Positions 6,948-15,189 of a DNA stretch of 64,000 nucleotides are shown one piece after another. The notes beneath the pieces are model-generated. The model was not told where the DNA came from. It was given only the letters and a program-made list of their open reading frames with translations, and ran no database searches. Source of the stretch: Nostoc sp. B(2019) (lineage in GTDB: Bacteria > Cyanobacteriota > Cyanobacteriia > Cyanobacteriales > Nostocaceae); the NCBI RefSeq assembly GCF_010091925.1, contig NZ_WVID01000003.1, positions 1 to 64,000 on the forward strand, read 5' to 3'. Each line of letters starts with the position of its first letter. Within the stretch, counting starts at the first letter, position 1. Made by a program: the position numbers and the translations under genes.

Positions 6948-8279
6948 ATGCAACTTTCAATAATTCGCAGAATCAAAAAAACTACCCCTTGGCTAATAGG
7001 ATTAGTGGCATCTGGGTTATTAGGAATTGCTACCACTGTAACCATTGCACTCCGAGATACCAACCCGAAATCAGACATCACGCAACAGACGGTAGCAGTA
7101 GTATCTAAAGACTTAACTGTTCGTATCAAAGCTAATGGCGTTGTTCAGGCTGTCCGCAAAATCAATCTTAGTCCTAAAGCTGAAGGACGGATAGTACAAT
7201 TGTCTATAGAAGAAGGAAAACTGGTAAAGCAGGGCGAGTTATTGGCTCGCATGGATTCTCAAAGACTACAAGCACAGATTAATCAATACAAAAGCACTTT
7301 AGCCAAAGCTCAAGCTGAATTGGCACAAAAGCAGACTGGAAACCGCCCAGAGGATATTGCCGAAGCCAAAGCCAGAGTCGCTACAGCAGAAGCTAGTATT
7401 GCTGAAGCCCAAGCCAAATTTAATCATGCTCGTGAAGAACTCAAACGCTATCAAAGTTTAGTAGACAAAGGAGCAGTTTCTCGGAATCAATTCGGTGAGT
7501 ATTTAAGTAAAGAAGGTGAGGCGAGGGCTATTCTTCAAGCAGCTCAAACTCGCTTACAAGAACAAAAAGAAAGTTTAACCAAACTTCGTAATGGTACACG
7601 TCCAGAGGAAATTGCTCAAGCACAAGCGAGTGTTGCCGAAGCAAGAGGACAATTGCAATACTACGAAATTCAGTTGCAAGATACTCAAATCCAAGCTCCT
7701 TTTTCTGGTACAGTTACGCGATTGTTTGTGCAAGAAGGAGATTTTGTTACACCCACAACTTCCGCCTCCTCCGGCGATGGCGCGACTTCCGCTTCTATCG
7801 CTGAACTTTCTAGCGGTTTAGAAATTGAAGCCAAAGTGCCAGAAGCTAGTATTGCTCAAATAAAGGTAGGTCAACGTGTTGAAATTAAAGTTGATGCCTA
7901 TCCTGATGAGGTATTTACAGGGCGTGTCCGGTTGATTGCACCCAGAGCGGTGAAGGAAAATAATATCACATCCTTCAGAGTCAAGGTGGCTGTGCAAACT
8001 GGTCAAGAGAAGCTGAAGTTTGGCATGAATGTACAATTAGCTTTCCTTGCTCAGGAAATCCGTCAGGCTTTAGTTGTTCCTTTGGCGACAATTGTCACTC
8101 GCCCAAATGGTCAGACTGGCGTACTGTTACCCAATGAAGACAAGCAATCTCAATTTAGACCTGTCACCGTTGGTGCTACGGTTGGCGATCAAATTCAGAT
8201 TATTCAGGGGGTATCTGAGGGAGAACAGGTATTTATTAGCCCTCCTGAAGAACAGGAAAAAGAAGGGGTTAAGTTTTGA
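6948..8279 (+). CDS. HlyD/MacA-type periplasmic adaptor
   Basis: 443 residues. An N-terminal membrane anchor (about residues 14-33), a first lipoyl half (AEGRIVQLSIEEGKLVKQGE), a long coiled coil in two arms (residues ~100-240), a second lipoyl half (IQAPFSGTVTRLFVQEGDFV) and a beta-barrel with a membrane-proximal domain. This is the membrane-fusion protein of MacAB-type tripartite pumps, which link an inner-membrane ABC transporter to an outer-membrane channel. It follows the exporter by 48 bases and precedes a MacB-type permease and ATPase, so it probably belongs to both in one operon. No TolC gene is in the window. Confidence 0.88.
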   Translation: MQLSIIRRIKKTTPWLIGLVASGLLGIATTVTIALRDTNPKSDITQQTVAVVSKDLTVRIKANGVVQAVRKINLSPKAEGRIVQLSIEEGKLVKQGELLARMDSQRLQAQINQYKSTLAKAQAELAQKQTGNRPEDIAEAKARVATAEASIAEAQAKFNHAREELKRYQSLVDKGAVSRNQFGEYLSKEGEARAILQAAQTRLQEQKESLTKLRNGTRPEEIAQAQASVAEARGQLQYYEIQLQDTQIQAPFSGTVTRLFVQEGDFVTPTTSASSGDGATSASIAELSSGLEIEAKVPEASIAQIKVGQRVEIKVDAYPDEVFTGRVRLIAPRAVKENNITSFRVKVAVQTGQEKLKFGMNVQLAFLAQEIRQALVVPLATIVTRPNGQTGVLLPNEDKQSQFRPVTVGATVGDQIQIIQGVSEGEQVFISPPEEQEKEGVKF

Positions 8280-8286
8280 TAGGTTC

Positions 8287-8336
8287 GTAGTAAGCACTAA
8301 AGTGCTTAAAAAATCAAGAACTAAAGTCCTTACTAC
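8287..8336. repeat. Inverted-repeat element between pump genes
   Basis: GTAGTAAG at 8287-8294 faces CTTACTAC at 8329-8336, each followed inward by an ACTAAAGT-type block (ACTAAAGTGCTT and ACTAAAGTCCTT). It resembles the small AGGACTAAAGTCC-type repeats scattered in Nostocales genomes. It may form an mRNA hairpin inside the operon. Confidence 0.5.
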
Positions 8337-8392
8337 AAACATGTATTGACATCAATCTTTTGAAAACATCGATAAAACTCTAGGCGGGATAG

Positions 8393-9598
8393 ATGAACTT
8401 TGTTGAAAGCATTAAGATGGCTGTTAAAACCCTAGCAGCTAACAAGTTGCGTAGCAGTCTCACTATGTTGGGAATAATTATTGGCAATAGCTCTGTAATT
8501 GCGATGATTGGTATTGGTCAAGGTGTTCAAAATTATAGCCTTGCACAGCTTGAGTCTTATGGATCTAATTTGTTAAGCGTGTTTGCAGGCAGTGAAGAAG
8601 CTGAGGGTATGATTGCCGAAGAACCAAAGTTGGTATTATCGGATGCTGAGGCTATTATTACTCAAGCTCCGGCGGTGAAGAAAGTAGCTCCTCAAATTTC
8701 CGCTAGACAATCGATCGCCTACCGCAATCGGACTACACAAGCCAACATCACCGGCACAACACCAGATTTTCTCTATGTACGGAATGCTACGGTAGTCAGT
8801 GGACGGTTTTTTAACTCATCCGAACAAAGACAGAATACTCTAGTGGTCGCCCTTGGTTCAGTTCCGGCGCGTAAGTTGTTTGGCAGTGATAACCCCATTG
8901 GTAAAGAAATACAAATCAATAATATTAGCTTTCAAGTAATTGGGATCATGAAAACCAAAGGTTCCTTTGGCGGAGTCAATCAAGATGATGTTGTTTATAT
9001 ACCCATCACCACAATGGCTAGCCAAATAGATGGACGCCAGTCTCCTTATGGCATCTCAATTGACTCGATTGAGGTTTCTGCCGAGAATAAACAGAGCATC
9101 TGGGCGGCGTCGTTTCAGATTACTAACCTATTAACACGCAGACATGGCAAGAAAGACATTTCTGTGATCGCCAATAAATCTTTCCAGGATCTTGTCGGTC
9201 AAGTAACAGGCGCTTTAAGCTTGATGCTAGCTGCGATCGCTAGTATCTCGCTTTTGGTGGGTGGTATTGGCATTATGAATATCATGCTTGTTTCGGTGAC
9301 AGAGCGCACCCAAGAAATCGGGCTGCGAAAGGCAATTGGTGCTACACAACAAGCTATCCTGACTCAGTTTTTAATCGAGGCGGTGATTCTGTCGGTAGCT
9401 GGAGGCTTGATTGGAACTGGTATTGGTGTTGGTGGCACAATGATTGTGGGCGTGTTAACTCCCTTGAAACCAGGTGTATCATTGCCTGCGATCGCCCTGG
9501 CTGTGGGTGTTTCTGGTAGCATTGGTCTAATTTTTGGTGTCGTCCCAGCCCGCCGCGCCGCCCGACTCGATCCAATTGTTGCTCTGCGAAGTGCTTAA
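8393..9598 (+). CDS. MacB-type ABC permease (FtsX family)
   Basis: 401 residues. A first membrane segment near residues 22-43, a large periplasmic MacB_PCD domain (about residues 45-255) and three C-terminal membrane segments with the FtsX signature (ERTQEIGLRKAIGATQ and PARRAARLDPIVALR). MacB-type permeases drive extrusion of peptides, toxins or lipids from the periplasm through mechanotransmission rather than transport across the inner membrane. Separate permease and ATPase chains, as here, are usual in cyanobacteria. The stop is one base before the ATPase start. Confidence 0.88.
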   Translation: MNFVESIKMAVKTLAANKLRSSLTMLGIIIGNSSVIAMIGIGQGVQNYSLAQLESYGSNLLSVFAGSEEAEGMIAEEPKLVLSDAEAIITQAPAVKKVAPQISARQSIAYRNRTTQANITGTTPDFLYVRNATVVSGRFFNSSEQRQNTLVVALGSVPARKLFGSDNPIGKEIQINNISFQVIGIMKTKGSFGGVNQDDVVYIPITTMASQIDGRQSPYGISIDSIEVSAENKQSIWAASFQITNLLTRRHGKKDISVIANKSFQDLVGQVTGALSLMLAAIASISLLVGGIGIMNIMLVSVTERTQEIGLRKAIGATQQAILTQFLIEAVILSVAGGLIGTGIGVGGTMIVGVLTPLKPGVSLPAIALAVGVSGSIGLIFGVVPARRAARLDPIVALRSA

Positions 9599-9599
9599 G

Positions 9600-10379
9600 A
9601 TGAATAACCAAGTAAATCCTTCATCTATATTACGGGAAGCAAATCACCTTACAGTTCCTAGTTCTTTCAAATCAGTCATTGTCCGCTTAGAAAACATTTC
9701 CAAGATATACGGCACTGGCGAAACAGAAGTTCGAGCACTTGCAGATGTTAACTTGATTGTCGAGCAAGGTGAGTACTGCGCCATTATGGGGGCGTCTGGC
9801 TCTGGTAAGTCTACTGTGATGAATATTATCGGCTGTCTAGACCGACCAACAAAAGGACACTATTACCTGGATAAAGCGAATGTGGCTGTGCTGGGTGACG
9901 CAGACTTAGCCCAGATTCGTAACCGGAAAATTGGCTTTGTATTCCAACAGTTTCACTTATTGCCGCAGCTGAGTGCGCTAGAAAATGTCATGTTGCCGAT
10001 GGTATATGCAGGTATTAATACTACCGAACAACGCGATCGCGCCATATCAGCTTTAAAGCGAGTCGGGTTAGGAAATAGATTAAACAACAAACCAAATCAG
10101 CTATCTGGAGGACAACAGCAACGAGTAGCGATCGCTCGTGCTATTGTCAATCAACCAGTTTTACTCCTGGCCGATGAACCCACTGGCGCACTTGATTCGC
10201 GTACGGCAAAAGAAGTCATGGATATCTTTTCAGACTTAAATAACAGTGGAATTACGATTGTCATGGTAACGCATGAGCCAGATGTGGCGCGTCAAACTCA
10301 GCGTATTATCTGGTTCCGGGATGGTGAGGTTGTACACTCCCACCTTACCCCAGCAGACATTGGTCAGGTTGCAGGGTAG
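9600..10379 (+). CDS. MacB/LolD-type ABC ATPase
   Basis: 259 residues from the ATG at 9600, right after the permease stop. Walker A (GASGSGKST), Q-loop (FVFQQFHLLPQLSALENVML), signature (LSGGQQQRVAIARA), Walker B (VLLLADEPTGALD) and H-loop (VMVTHEP) are all present, so it should be active. It powers the permease encoded just upstream. The N-terminal ~30 residues before VRLENISKIYGTGETEV are a low-conservation extension. In context the adaptor-permease-ATPase trio may export the peptide or protect the producer from it. Confidence 0.9.
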   Translation: MNNQVNPSSILREANHLTVPSSFKSVIVRLENISKIYGTGETEVRALADVNLIVEQGEYCAIMGASGSGKSTVMNIIGCLDRPTKGHYYLDKANVAVLGDADLAQIRNRKIGFVFQQFHLLPQLSALENVMLPMVYAGINTTEQRDRAISALKRVGLGNRLNNKPNQLSGGQQQRVAIARAIVNQPVLLLADEPTGALDSRTAKEVMDIFSDLNNSGITIVMVTHEPDVARQTQRIIWFRDGEVVHSHLTPADIGQVAG

Positions 10380-10497
10380 CACTTTTGACGAACTCCGGCA
10401 CAAAGTAACTTGGGTTTAAACCTTGTGCTTGCGCCATTAAGTGACAACCCTGCAAAAACTCTTGCTCAAGACCGATACGACGCTTGACTACATCCAT
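10345..10497 (-). CDS. Small hypothetical protein, 50 residues
   Basis: Reads MDVVKRRIGLEQEFLQGCHL and MAQAQGLNPSYFVPEFVKSA to a TAA at 10345. The ATG at 10497 has an excellent ribosome site (GGAGG, 5 bases upstream), and codon use looks coding. It is the last gene of the minus-strand set that begins with the PRC-barrel gene, and its 3' end overlaps the ABC ATPase tail to tail by 35 bases. The last ten codons lie inside the ATPase gene, so it may be a 3'-truncated remnant. I do not recognise the family. Confidence 0.4.
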   Translation of the reverse strand: MDVVKRRIGLEQEFLQGCHLMAQAQGLNPSYFVPEFVKSATLQPDQCLLG

Positions 10498-10538
10498 CTA
10501 GACCTCCGCAAGGGTAATCCCGCCACAGCACATCGACC

Positions 10539-11240
10539 TTATACGGCATGATTGAGGTAACGCGTAAACCATTCACTCGCCAGTTGTGCCACTGCTGCTA
10601 ATTTACCTGGTTCTTCAAATAAATGGGTAGCCCTGGGAATAATCTCTAACCGTTTTGGCGATAGGCTAGGCCCTCCTGGAAGCGATCGCAACTTTGCCAG
10701 TGCATCCTCATTCATTGCGATCACTGGTGTATCATAACCGCCAACAATGAGCAGTGTTGGCGCTTTGACATGAGGTAAGGCTGAACCAGCTAAATCAGGT
10801 CGTCCACCACGGGAGACAATAGCCTGCACAACTTCTGGACGTTCTGCGGCGGCTACCAGAGCTGCACCGGCTCCTGTACTAGCGCCAAAGTAACCGACTT
10901 TTAGGTGTCGGGTGTCTGGGTTATGTACCAGCCAATCTGTAGCCCCAACTAACCGCGATGCCAGCAAACCAATATCAAAGCGTAAATGTCTTGTTCGGAG
11001 GTCAATTTCTTCTTCTTCCAGAGTGAGCAAGTCAATTAATAAAGTTGCTAATCCCGCCTGTTGTAAGACTCCAGCAACATAGCGATTGCGAGGGCTGTGA
11101 CGGCTGCTACCACTGCCATGAGCAAATAACACTATGCCCGTAGCACCATCTGGAATCACCAAATTACCCTCTAGCTTAACTTCACCTGCTGTTACTGATA
11201 CCAGGTGTTCTTGGGGGTTCTGTGTCAATGTCCTATCCAT
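10539..11240 (-). CDS. Alpha/beta hydrolase (dienelactone hydrolase-like)
   Basis: 233 residues from the ATG at 11240, chosen because GGAGG lies 7 bases before it; the ATG at 11255 overlaps that site. Motifs: the oxyanion region VLFAHGSGSSRHSPRNRYVA, the nucleophile region VGYFGASTGAGAAL (Gly-Ala-Ser-Thr-Gly, Ser about residue 123), the acid region LLIVGGYDTPV and the catalytic histidine in RATHLFEEPG. This is the dienelactone-hydrolase-like family often encoded next to a phosphoribosyltransferase in stress gene clusters. The substrate is unknown. It follows the phosphoribosyltransferase by 15 bases. Confidence 0.82.
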   Translation of the reverse strand: MDRTLTQNPQEHLVSVTAGEVKLEGNLVIPDGATGIVLFAHGSGSSRHSPRNRYVAGVLQQAGLATLLIDLLTLEEEEIDLRTRHLRFDIGLLASRLVGATDWLVHNPDTRHLKVGYFGASTGAGAALVAAAERPEVVQAIVSRGGRPDLAGSALPHVKAPTLLIVGGYDTPVIAMNEDALAKLRSLPGGPSLSPKRLEIIPRATHLFEEPGKLAAVAQLASEWFTRYLNHAV

Positions 11241-11255
11241 AAACTCAACCTCCAT

Positions 11256-11918
11256 TTACGAGTCATTAGCTACCAGTAATTTTTGCCTTGTCAAAAGTTC
11301 GCATACTTGTGTGTCGCTTGTTTGCTCAAAATCCTCGTACCAAATACCGATCGCATACAAATCTTCTGGCATCATCACGCAAACGATTTTATCTACTTCT
11401 GCTTGCAGTTCTTCACAGGTGGGTACACCTGCAACCGGAACTGCTACCACAAGCTCACGGGGGTGTTGCTGTTTCAATGTAGCGATCGCTGCTCGAATGG
11501 TAGCACCCGTAGCAATCCCATCATCTACAAGAATAATCGTGTGATTTTTGACTTTTGGTGCTGGACGATTACCTCGATAGATATGGTTGCGGCGCTCTAA
11601 TTCCCGCATTTCGATTGCCACTACTTCATCAATAGTTTCTTTGGAAATCCGTAACCAATCTACGACATTCTCATTAATTACACGTACTCCTCCCATTGCT
11701 AATGCACCCATCGCTAGTTCCTTGTGTCCAGGTACGCCTAGTTTCCTCACTAAGCAGACATCTAATGGTGCATTAAGTGCCTTCGCTACCTCATCAGCTA
11801 CAGGCACACCGCCACGGGGAAGCCCCAATACTAAAACATCTGGACGATTGGCATACTCTATTAACCGGGCAGCTAATAGTTTACCTGCTTCAGTTCGATT
11901 ACGGAATCTTTGCCACAT
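11256..11918 (-). CDS. Phosphoribosyltransferase-domain protein
   Basis: 220 residues of the type I phosphoribosyltransferase fold. The PRPP-binding loop IILVDDGIATGATIRAA lies near residue 130, and an N-terminal LPRGGVPVADEVAKAL substrate loop precedes it. The length and the flexible hood (ELERRNHIYRGNRPAPKVKN) are those of the stand-alone family usually found beside an alpha/beta hydrolase. PRPP is made by the gene immediately upstream (17-base gap), so supply and use of PRPP are coupled. The acceptor base is not known; nucleobase salvage or RNA/tRNA-related chemistry are possible. Confidence 0.85.
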   Translation of the reverse strand: MWQRFRNRTEAGKLLAARLIEYANRPDVLVLGLPRGGVPVADEVAKALNAPLDVCLVRKLGVPGHKELAMGALAMGGVRVINENVVDWLRISKETIDEVVAIEMRELERRNHIYRGNRPAPKVKNHTIILVDDGIATGATIRAAIATLKQQHPRELVVAVPVAGVPTCEELQAEVDKIVCVMMPEDLYAIGIWYEDFEQTSDTQVCELLTRQKLLVANDS

Positions 11919-11935
11919 ATTTTTATACCTCTTGG

Positions 11936-12868
11936 TTAAAATAAGTTACTAATTGAACCATCAGCTTTAAATCGTTGAATAGCAGTAGCAATTAAAGGCG
12001 CAACTGAGACAATTTTGAGTTGCTGCCAGTCAGTTTCCTTTGGTGTTACAGTGTCGGTGACAAAAACAGCCTTGATACTGGGGTGACTTAACTTAGCGCG
12101 TGCTTCCTTGACAAATAACCCGTGAGTAGCAGCGATAATTATTTCTGGACGAGCCTCAGCTTTGAGTACTGCTTCAATACTCTTAGCAAGAGTGCCGCCA
12201 GTGGAAATCATGTCATCGATAATTAAGCAGGCACAACCCTTTACATCCCCCACAACACGAGTCACCTCAGTTTCAGTGCCACTTGTGCGGTGTTTGTGTA
12301 GCACCACTACCGAACTATCGAGCTTTTGGGCATACTGGGTTGCCATCTGTACACGACCTGTGTCTGGCGATACAACTACAAAATTAGGCGGTAAATGATG
12401 GCGTATAGCCTCGCAAAAAATTGGTACAGCTGTCAGACTATCTACAGGAATCCGAAAGAAACCTTCAATTTGCAGCGTGTGTAAATCCAGTGTGACAACA
12501 TGATTTACCCCGACAGCTTGTAACACCTCAGCCACCATACTGGCGGTGATTGGTTCTCGCCTACCGTGACGTTTATCTGCACGGGCATAGCCAAAGTAAG
12601 GGATAATCGCTGTAATTCGGGTAGCCGCAGCCCGACGACAGGCATCTGCATAAGCTAAAAGTTCTACTAGATGGTCATTGACAGGCGGTGCAGTGGACTG
12701 GAGGATAAACACAGTCTTTTGGCGTACAGGCTCTAGTATTTGTACATTCACCTCCCCATCTGGAAAGCGTTCAACCACAGATTTACCCAACGAAATGTTG
12801 AGTTTTTGAGCAATAGCGGCAGCTAAATCAGGGTTAGCTGTGCCTGCAAAAAGGATGAAATTGTCCAT
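11936..12868 (-). CDS. prs: Ribose-phosphate pyrophosphokinase (PRPP synthetase)
   Basis: 310 residues from the ATG at 12868 (MDNFILFAGTANPDLAAAIA), the usual length. A longer reading from 12904 would overlap the upstream gene. Key parts: flexible loop and ATP site (PYFGYARADKRHGRREPITA), catalytic histidine region VVTLDLHTLQIEGFF, and the PRPP signature CLIIDDMISTGGTL. It transfers pyrophosphate from ATP to ribose 5-phosphate to make PRPP. As cyanobacteria normally carry another prs gene elsewhere, this one inside a stress island may be a second, condition-specific copy; that cannot be checked here. Confidence 0.88.
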   Translation of the reverse strand: MDNFILFAGTANPDLAAAIAQKLNISLGKSVVERFPDGEVNVQILEPVRQKTVFILQSTAPPVNDHLVELLAYADACRRAAATRITAIIPYFGYARADKRHGRREPITASMVAEVLQAVGVNHVVTLDLHTLQIEGFFRIPVDSLTAVPIFCEAIRHHLPPNFVVVSPDTGRVQMATQYAQKLDSSVVVLHKHRTSGTETEVTRVVGDVKGCACLIIDDMISTGGTLAKSIEAVLKAEARPEIIIAATHGLFVKEARAKLSHPSIKAVFVTDTVTPKETDWQQLKIVSVAPLIATAIQRFKADGSISNLF

Positions 12869-12923
12869 AATCAAGACTTTATTTGGTGATTTGCTTCCAG
12901 GCATTATCTAAAGCCGATTTCGC

Positions 12924-12946
12924 GCGATGCCTGCGGCAGGCATCGC
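12924..12946. repeat. Perfect palindromic repeat inside the PRC-barrel gene
   Basis: GCGATGCCTGC, one G, then the exact reverse complement: 11-base arms. It adds the residues GEGDACRRHR in frame near the C-terminus of the product. Related copies occur at about 13125-13153, 4848-4876 and 16853-16876, all inside reading frames. Confidence 0.75.
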
Positions 12947-13124
12947 CTTCGCCTGCACGGGAAATACTCTGTTGTAAACTATGCCATTGCTCTTGCAAAA
13001 ACTCCGTAGCTTCTTGCAAGATATGATGCGGATGATCGCTAGAAGCTGCTACTTCGTCGCTAACTTCCTTAATTTTGACGCGGACAACTTCCGGTTTATC
13101 TTCAGGAGCAATCAGATAATGTAA

Positions 13125-13153
13125 GCGATACCTGCGGCGGGCTACGCCAACGC
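13125..13153. repeat. Related palindrome-type repeat inside the PRC-barrel gene
   Basis: GCGATACCTGCGGCGGGCTA followed by CGCCAACGCC; this is the same repeat family as the perfect palindrome at 12924-12946. It encodes GVGVARRRYR in the product. Inserted in frame. Confidence 0.6.
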
Positions 13154-13933
13154 CTATGATATGTACCAGATGTTGTACCTGTTGTGATTTCTCACTCAAG
13201 AAACCCTTCAATCCCTCTGATTCTCCCTGAAGTTGGTCTTGAACATCTCGGATAATTACTTTATCAGTGGTAATTTCCTCGACATCTTCGGGATACAGCA
13301 CTGCTCTTCCACCATAAGGAGCCGCAATTTCTCCGGTTTGCCAATCAAATAAAAAATCTTCCACCCAACCAAGGGTTTCACCCAGCGTAGATTCAACAGT
13401 AATTTGATGCAAGCGGCGAAGATTTTCTGAGATGTCAACCACCGAGGGATAATAAACTGAAACCACACCCATGCCTACTCCAGCAATTCCCTCTACTGGT
13501 AAATAATGTTTCCCCACCCGAAAAATAGGCAATACACCCAGATTCATCTACCCAGACTTCCTCCACCTCGCTAAAATGAGCAGCTGTCGAGCTATCTATT
13601 GCTATCCAACCGATAATTTGACTGCGACGCACAACGTTGAGCATACTTCCCCTCCCATACTCTCTACTTCTCTTGGGGTTTGATCATTGACACAGTGGCT
13701 CACCTCTTGTCACCTTGTTGTTTGAAACGTGGACTCTACTTTAAGGTTAGAAACAAAATGTGAGGAAAACGTGAGGAATTTTTTTATCAAATGACCGAAC
13801 AAAGATAGAAGGAATTATCAAAAATTGCTTGAGTCTAGAGCAATCCTAAATGATTCGTGTTGGCTTAACCTGTGCGAGAGCGCATACACTCATTTTTGGA
13901 AATTACCTCACGCAGAGACGCAGAGCATAACAC

Positions 13934-14077
13934 TACTTTGCTGATGGTTACTACCGAGGGATAGGCTGGGTTGATTTCCCGTGAAACTAATGTTTGCACA
14001 GCCATAATCAGCAGTCCGCTAACAACCACGGCATCAACAGTTTCATCGGGTCTGGCTCGAATGGCACATTTTGCCAA
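13934..14077 (-). pseudogene. Fragment of an M20-family amidohydrolase/peptidase
   Basis: About 48 codons: the reading IRARPDETVDAVVVSGLLIM then AVQTLVSREINPAYPSVVTI is the typical M20 (hippurate hydrolase/IAA-amino acid hydrolase-like) segment before the dimerisation domain. No metal ligands and no further M20 sequence are found on either side. The frame then runs on into repeat-like DNA (ACGCAGAGACGCAGAGC) to a stop at 13865. Most simply a decayed piece of a gene. Confidence 0.5.
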
Positions 14078-14394
14078 AATCAGGCTATTTATTTAATTTT
14101 AAATCAGTTTTATAGCCCTAAGTTACTACCTTTAGAAAGTAATCATTAATTTGCACAAAGCTTCCTAATCTTTAACTTCTGCCTGCCAAATTATTACGTT
14201 TTATTTTTATATAGTTTCTTATCGTTTCTTCGCAGGCATTGGCTTTTAGATGAATAATAGAAATTGGAAGTAGAATGTTAATAATTAAAGTTTAAAATCA
14301 TCAAATCTATTTCCTACAAAGTTCTAATTGTTGCTGCGTATGTTGCAGTTACAACGAATTACTCCTTCTGGATTTAGTGTGGGAGGTGAGTAGA
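14078..14394. other. AT-rich divergent intergenic region
   Basis: No gene seen. It separates the minus-strand hydrolase/prs operon (plus the M20 remnant) from the + strand ribosome-protection set, and should hold the promoter for the gene at 14395. A good ribosome site (GGGAGGTG, 14380-14387) closes the region. Confidence 0.4.
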
Positions 14395-14559
14395 ATGACC
14401 ATCACAGCTACTAAACCAAAGTTGCAGGTAAAAAAGCAAATTAAGAAAAAACAGTTATCTAAATATTCAACAGATATCGGTACTCCTCAAGTTCCTCTAC
14501 GTCAACTCGCAGTGAAGCAAGAGCATGAGTTGTTGTGTGATTGGGAAAACGCATCTTAA
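14395..14559 (+). CDS. Small basic hypothetical protein, 54 residues
   Basis: Starts at the ATG 14395, seven bases after GGGAGGTG. Highly basic N-terminal half (TKPKLQVKKQIKKKQLSKYS) and a neutral C-terminal half (LRQLAVKQEHELLCDWENAS), no membrane segment. It precedes the HPF-like gene by 63 bases. I do not recognise a family. The basic part could bind RNA or ribosomes, which would suit the neighbours, but that is speculation. Confidence 0.5.
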   Translation: MTITATKPKLQVKKQIKKKQLSKYSTDIGTPQVPLRQLAVKQEHELLCDWENAS

Positions 14560-14622
14560 TTAGCACTTTGCTTGAGCAATCTATCAATCAAGGCAATAGG
14601 TACTTGAGAAATAGGATAAATC

Positions 14623-15189
14623 ATGAGAATCCCACTACAAATTACCTTTCATAATATTCCAGCATCAGAAGCTATAGAAGCAAAAATTCGCTCTTTAGCT
14701 GATAAACTAGACCACTTCTATAACCGAATTACCAGCTGTCGAGTCATAGTTGATGCTCCACATCAGCATCAGCGTCAAGGTAAACTTTATCAGGTGCGAA
14801 TTGATATTACTGTGCCTACTGGGGAAATAGTTGTGAAACGTGACCCACCTGAACGTCAAAGTCACGAGGATATCTATGTAGCAATTCGTGATGCCTTTGA
14901 TGCAGCCAAGCGCAAACTGCAAGACTATACCAGTTTGCTGCGGCAGGAAACCAAGACTCACGAAGAGCAGCCTCATGGACGAATTGCAACATTATTCCCA
15001 GATGAGGGCTACGGCTTCATCGAGACACCTGATGGTAGCGAAGTTTATTTTCACCGCAACAGCCTATTCAATGGTGATTTCGAGCAGTTGCAGATAGGAG
15101 ATGAGGTTCGTTTTGCGGAAGAGGAAGGTGACAAAGGACTCCAAGCTAGCACTGTCAGGCTGATTGGTAAGCATCACCTGCAAGGTTGA
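14623..15189 (+). CDS. HPF/RaiA-like ribosome-associated domain fused to a cold-shock domain
   Basis: 188 residues. Residues 1-110 match the hibernation-promoting factor / RaiA fold (MRIPLQITFHNIPASEAIEA, HQHQRQGKLYQVRIDITVP, AIRDAFDAAKRKLQDY). Residues ~122-186 form a cold-shock domain with its RNP motifs (DEGYGFIETPDGSEVYFHRN, then GDEVRFAEEEGDKG). HPF proteins silence ribosomes at low energy, and cold-shock domains bind single-stranded RNA. The fusion lacks the usual C-terminal HPF dimerisation domain, so it may park single ribosomes or target a nucleic acid. Sits among stress genes ahead of hsp20. Confidence 0.85.
   Translation: MRIPLQITFHNIPASEAIEAKIRSLADKLDHFYNRITSCRVIVDAPHQHQRQGKLYQVRIDITVPTGEIVVKRDPPERQSHEDIYVAIRDAFDAAKRKLQDYTSLLRQETKTHEEQPHGRIATLFPDEGYGFIETPDGSEVYFHRNSLFNGDFEQLQIGDEVRFAEEEGDKGLQASTVRLIGKHHLQG

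Larger units (their letters stand above)
12879..13644 (-). pseudogene. PRC-barrel domain protein, frameshifted
   Basis: Two overlapping frames carry one gene. From the ATG at 13644 the first frame reads MLNVVRRSQIIGWIAIDSST, AAHFSEVEEVWVDES, a PRC-barrel start. Near 13535-13545 the homology moves to another frame (LPIFRVGKHYLPVEGIAGVG, VSVYYPSV), which then runs open to 12879 with a second PRC-barrel-like block (GETLGWVEDFLFDWQTGEI). A single-base indel would join them into about 255 residues. Either the gene is broken, it uses a shift, or there is a sequencing error. Two palindromic repeats are inserted in its 3' half. It heads the minus-strand stress operon (10 bases before prs). Confidence 0.7.
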
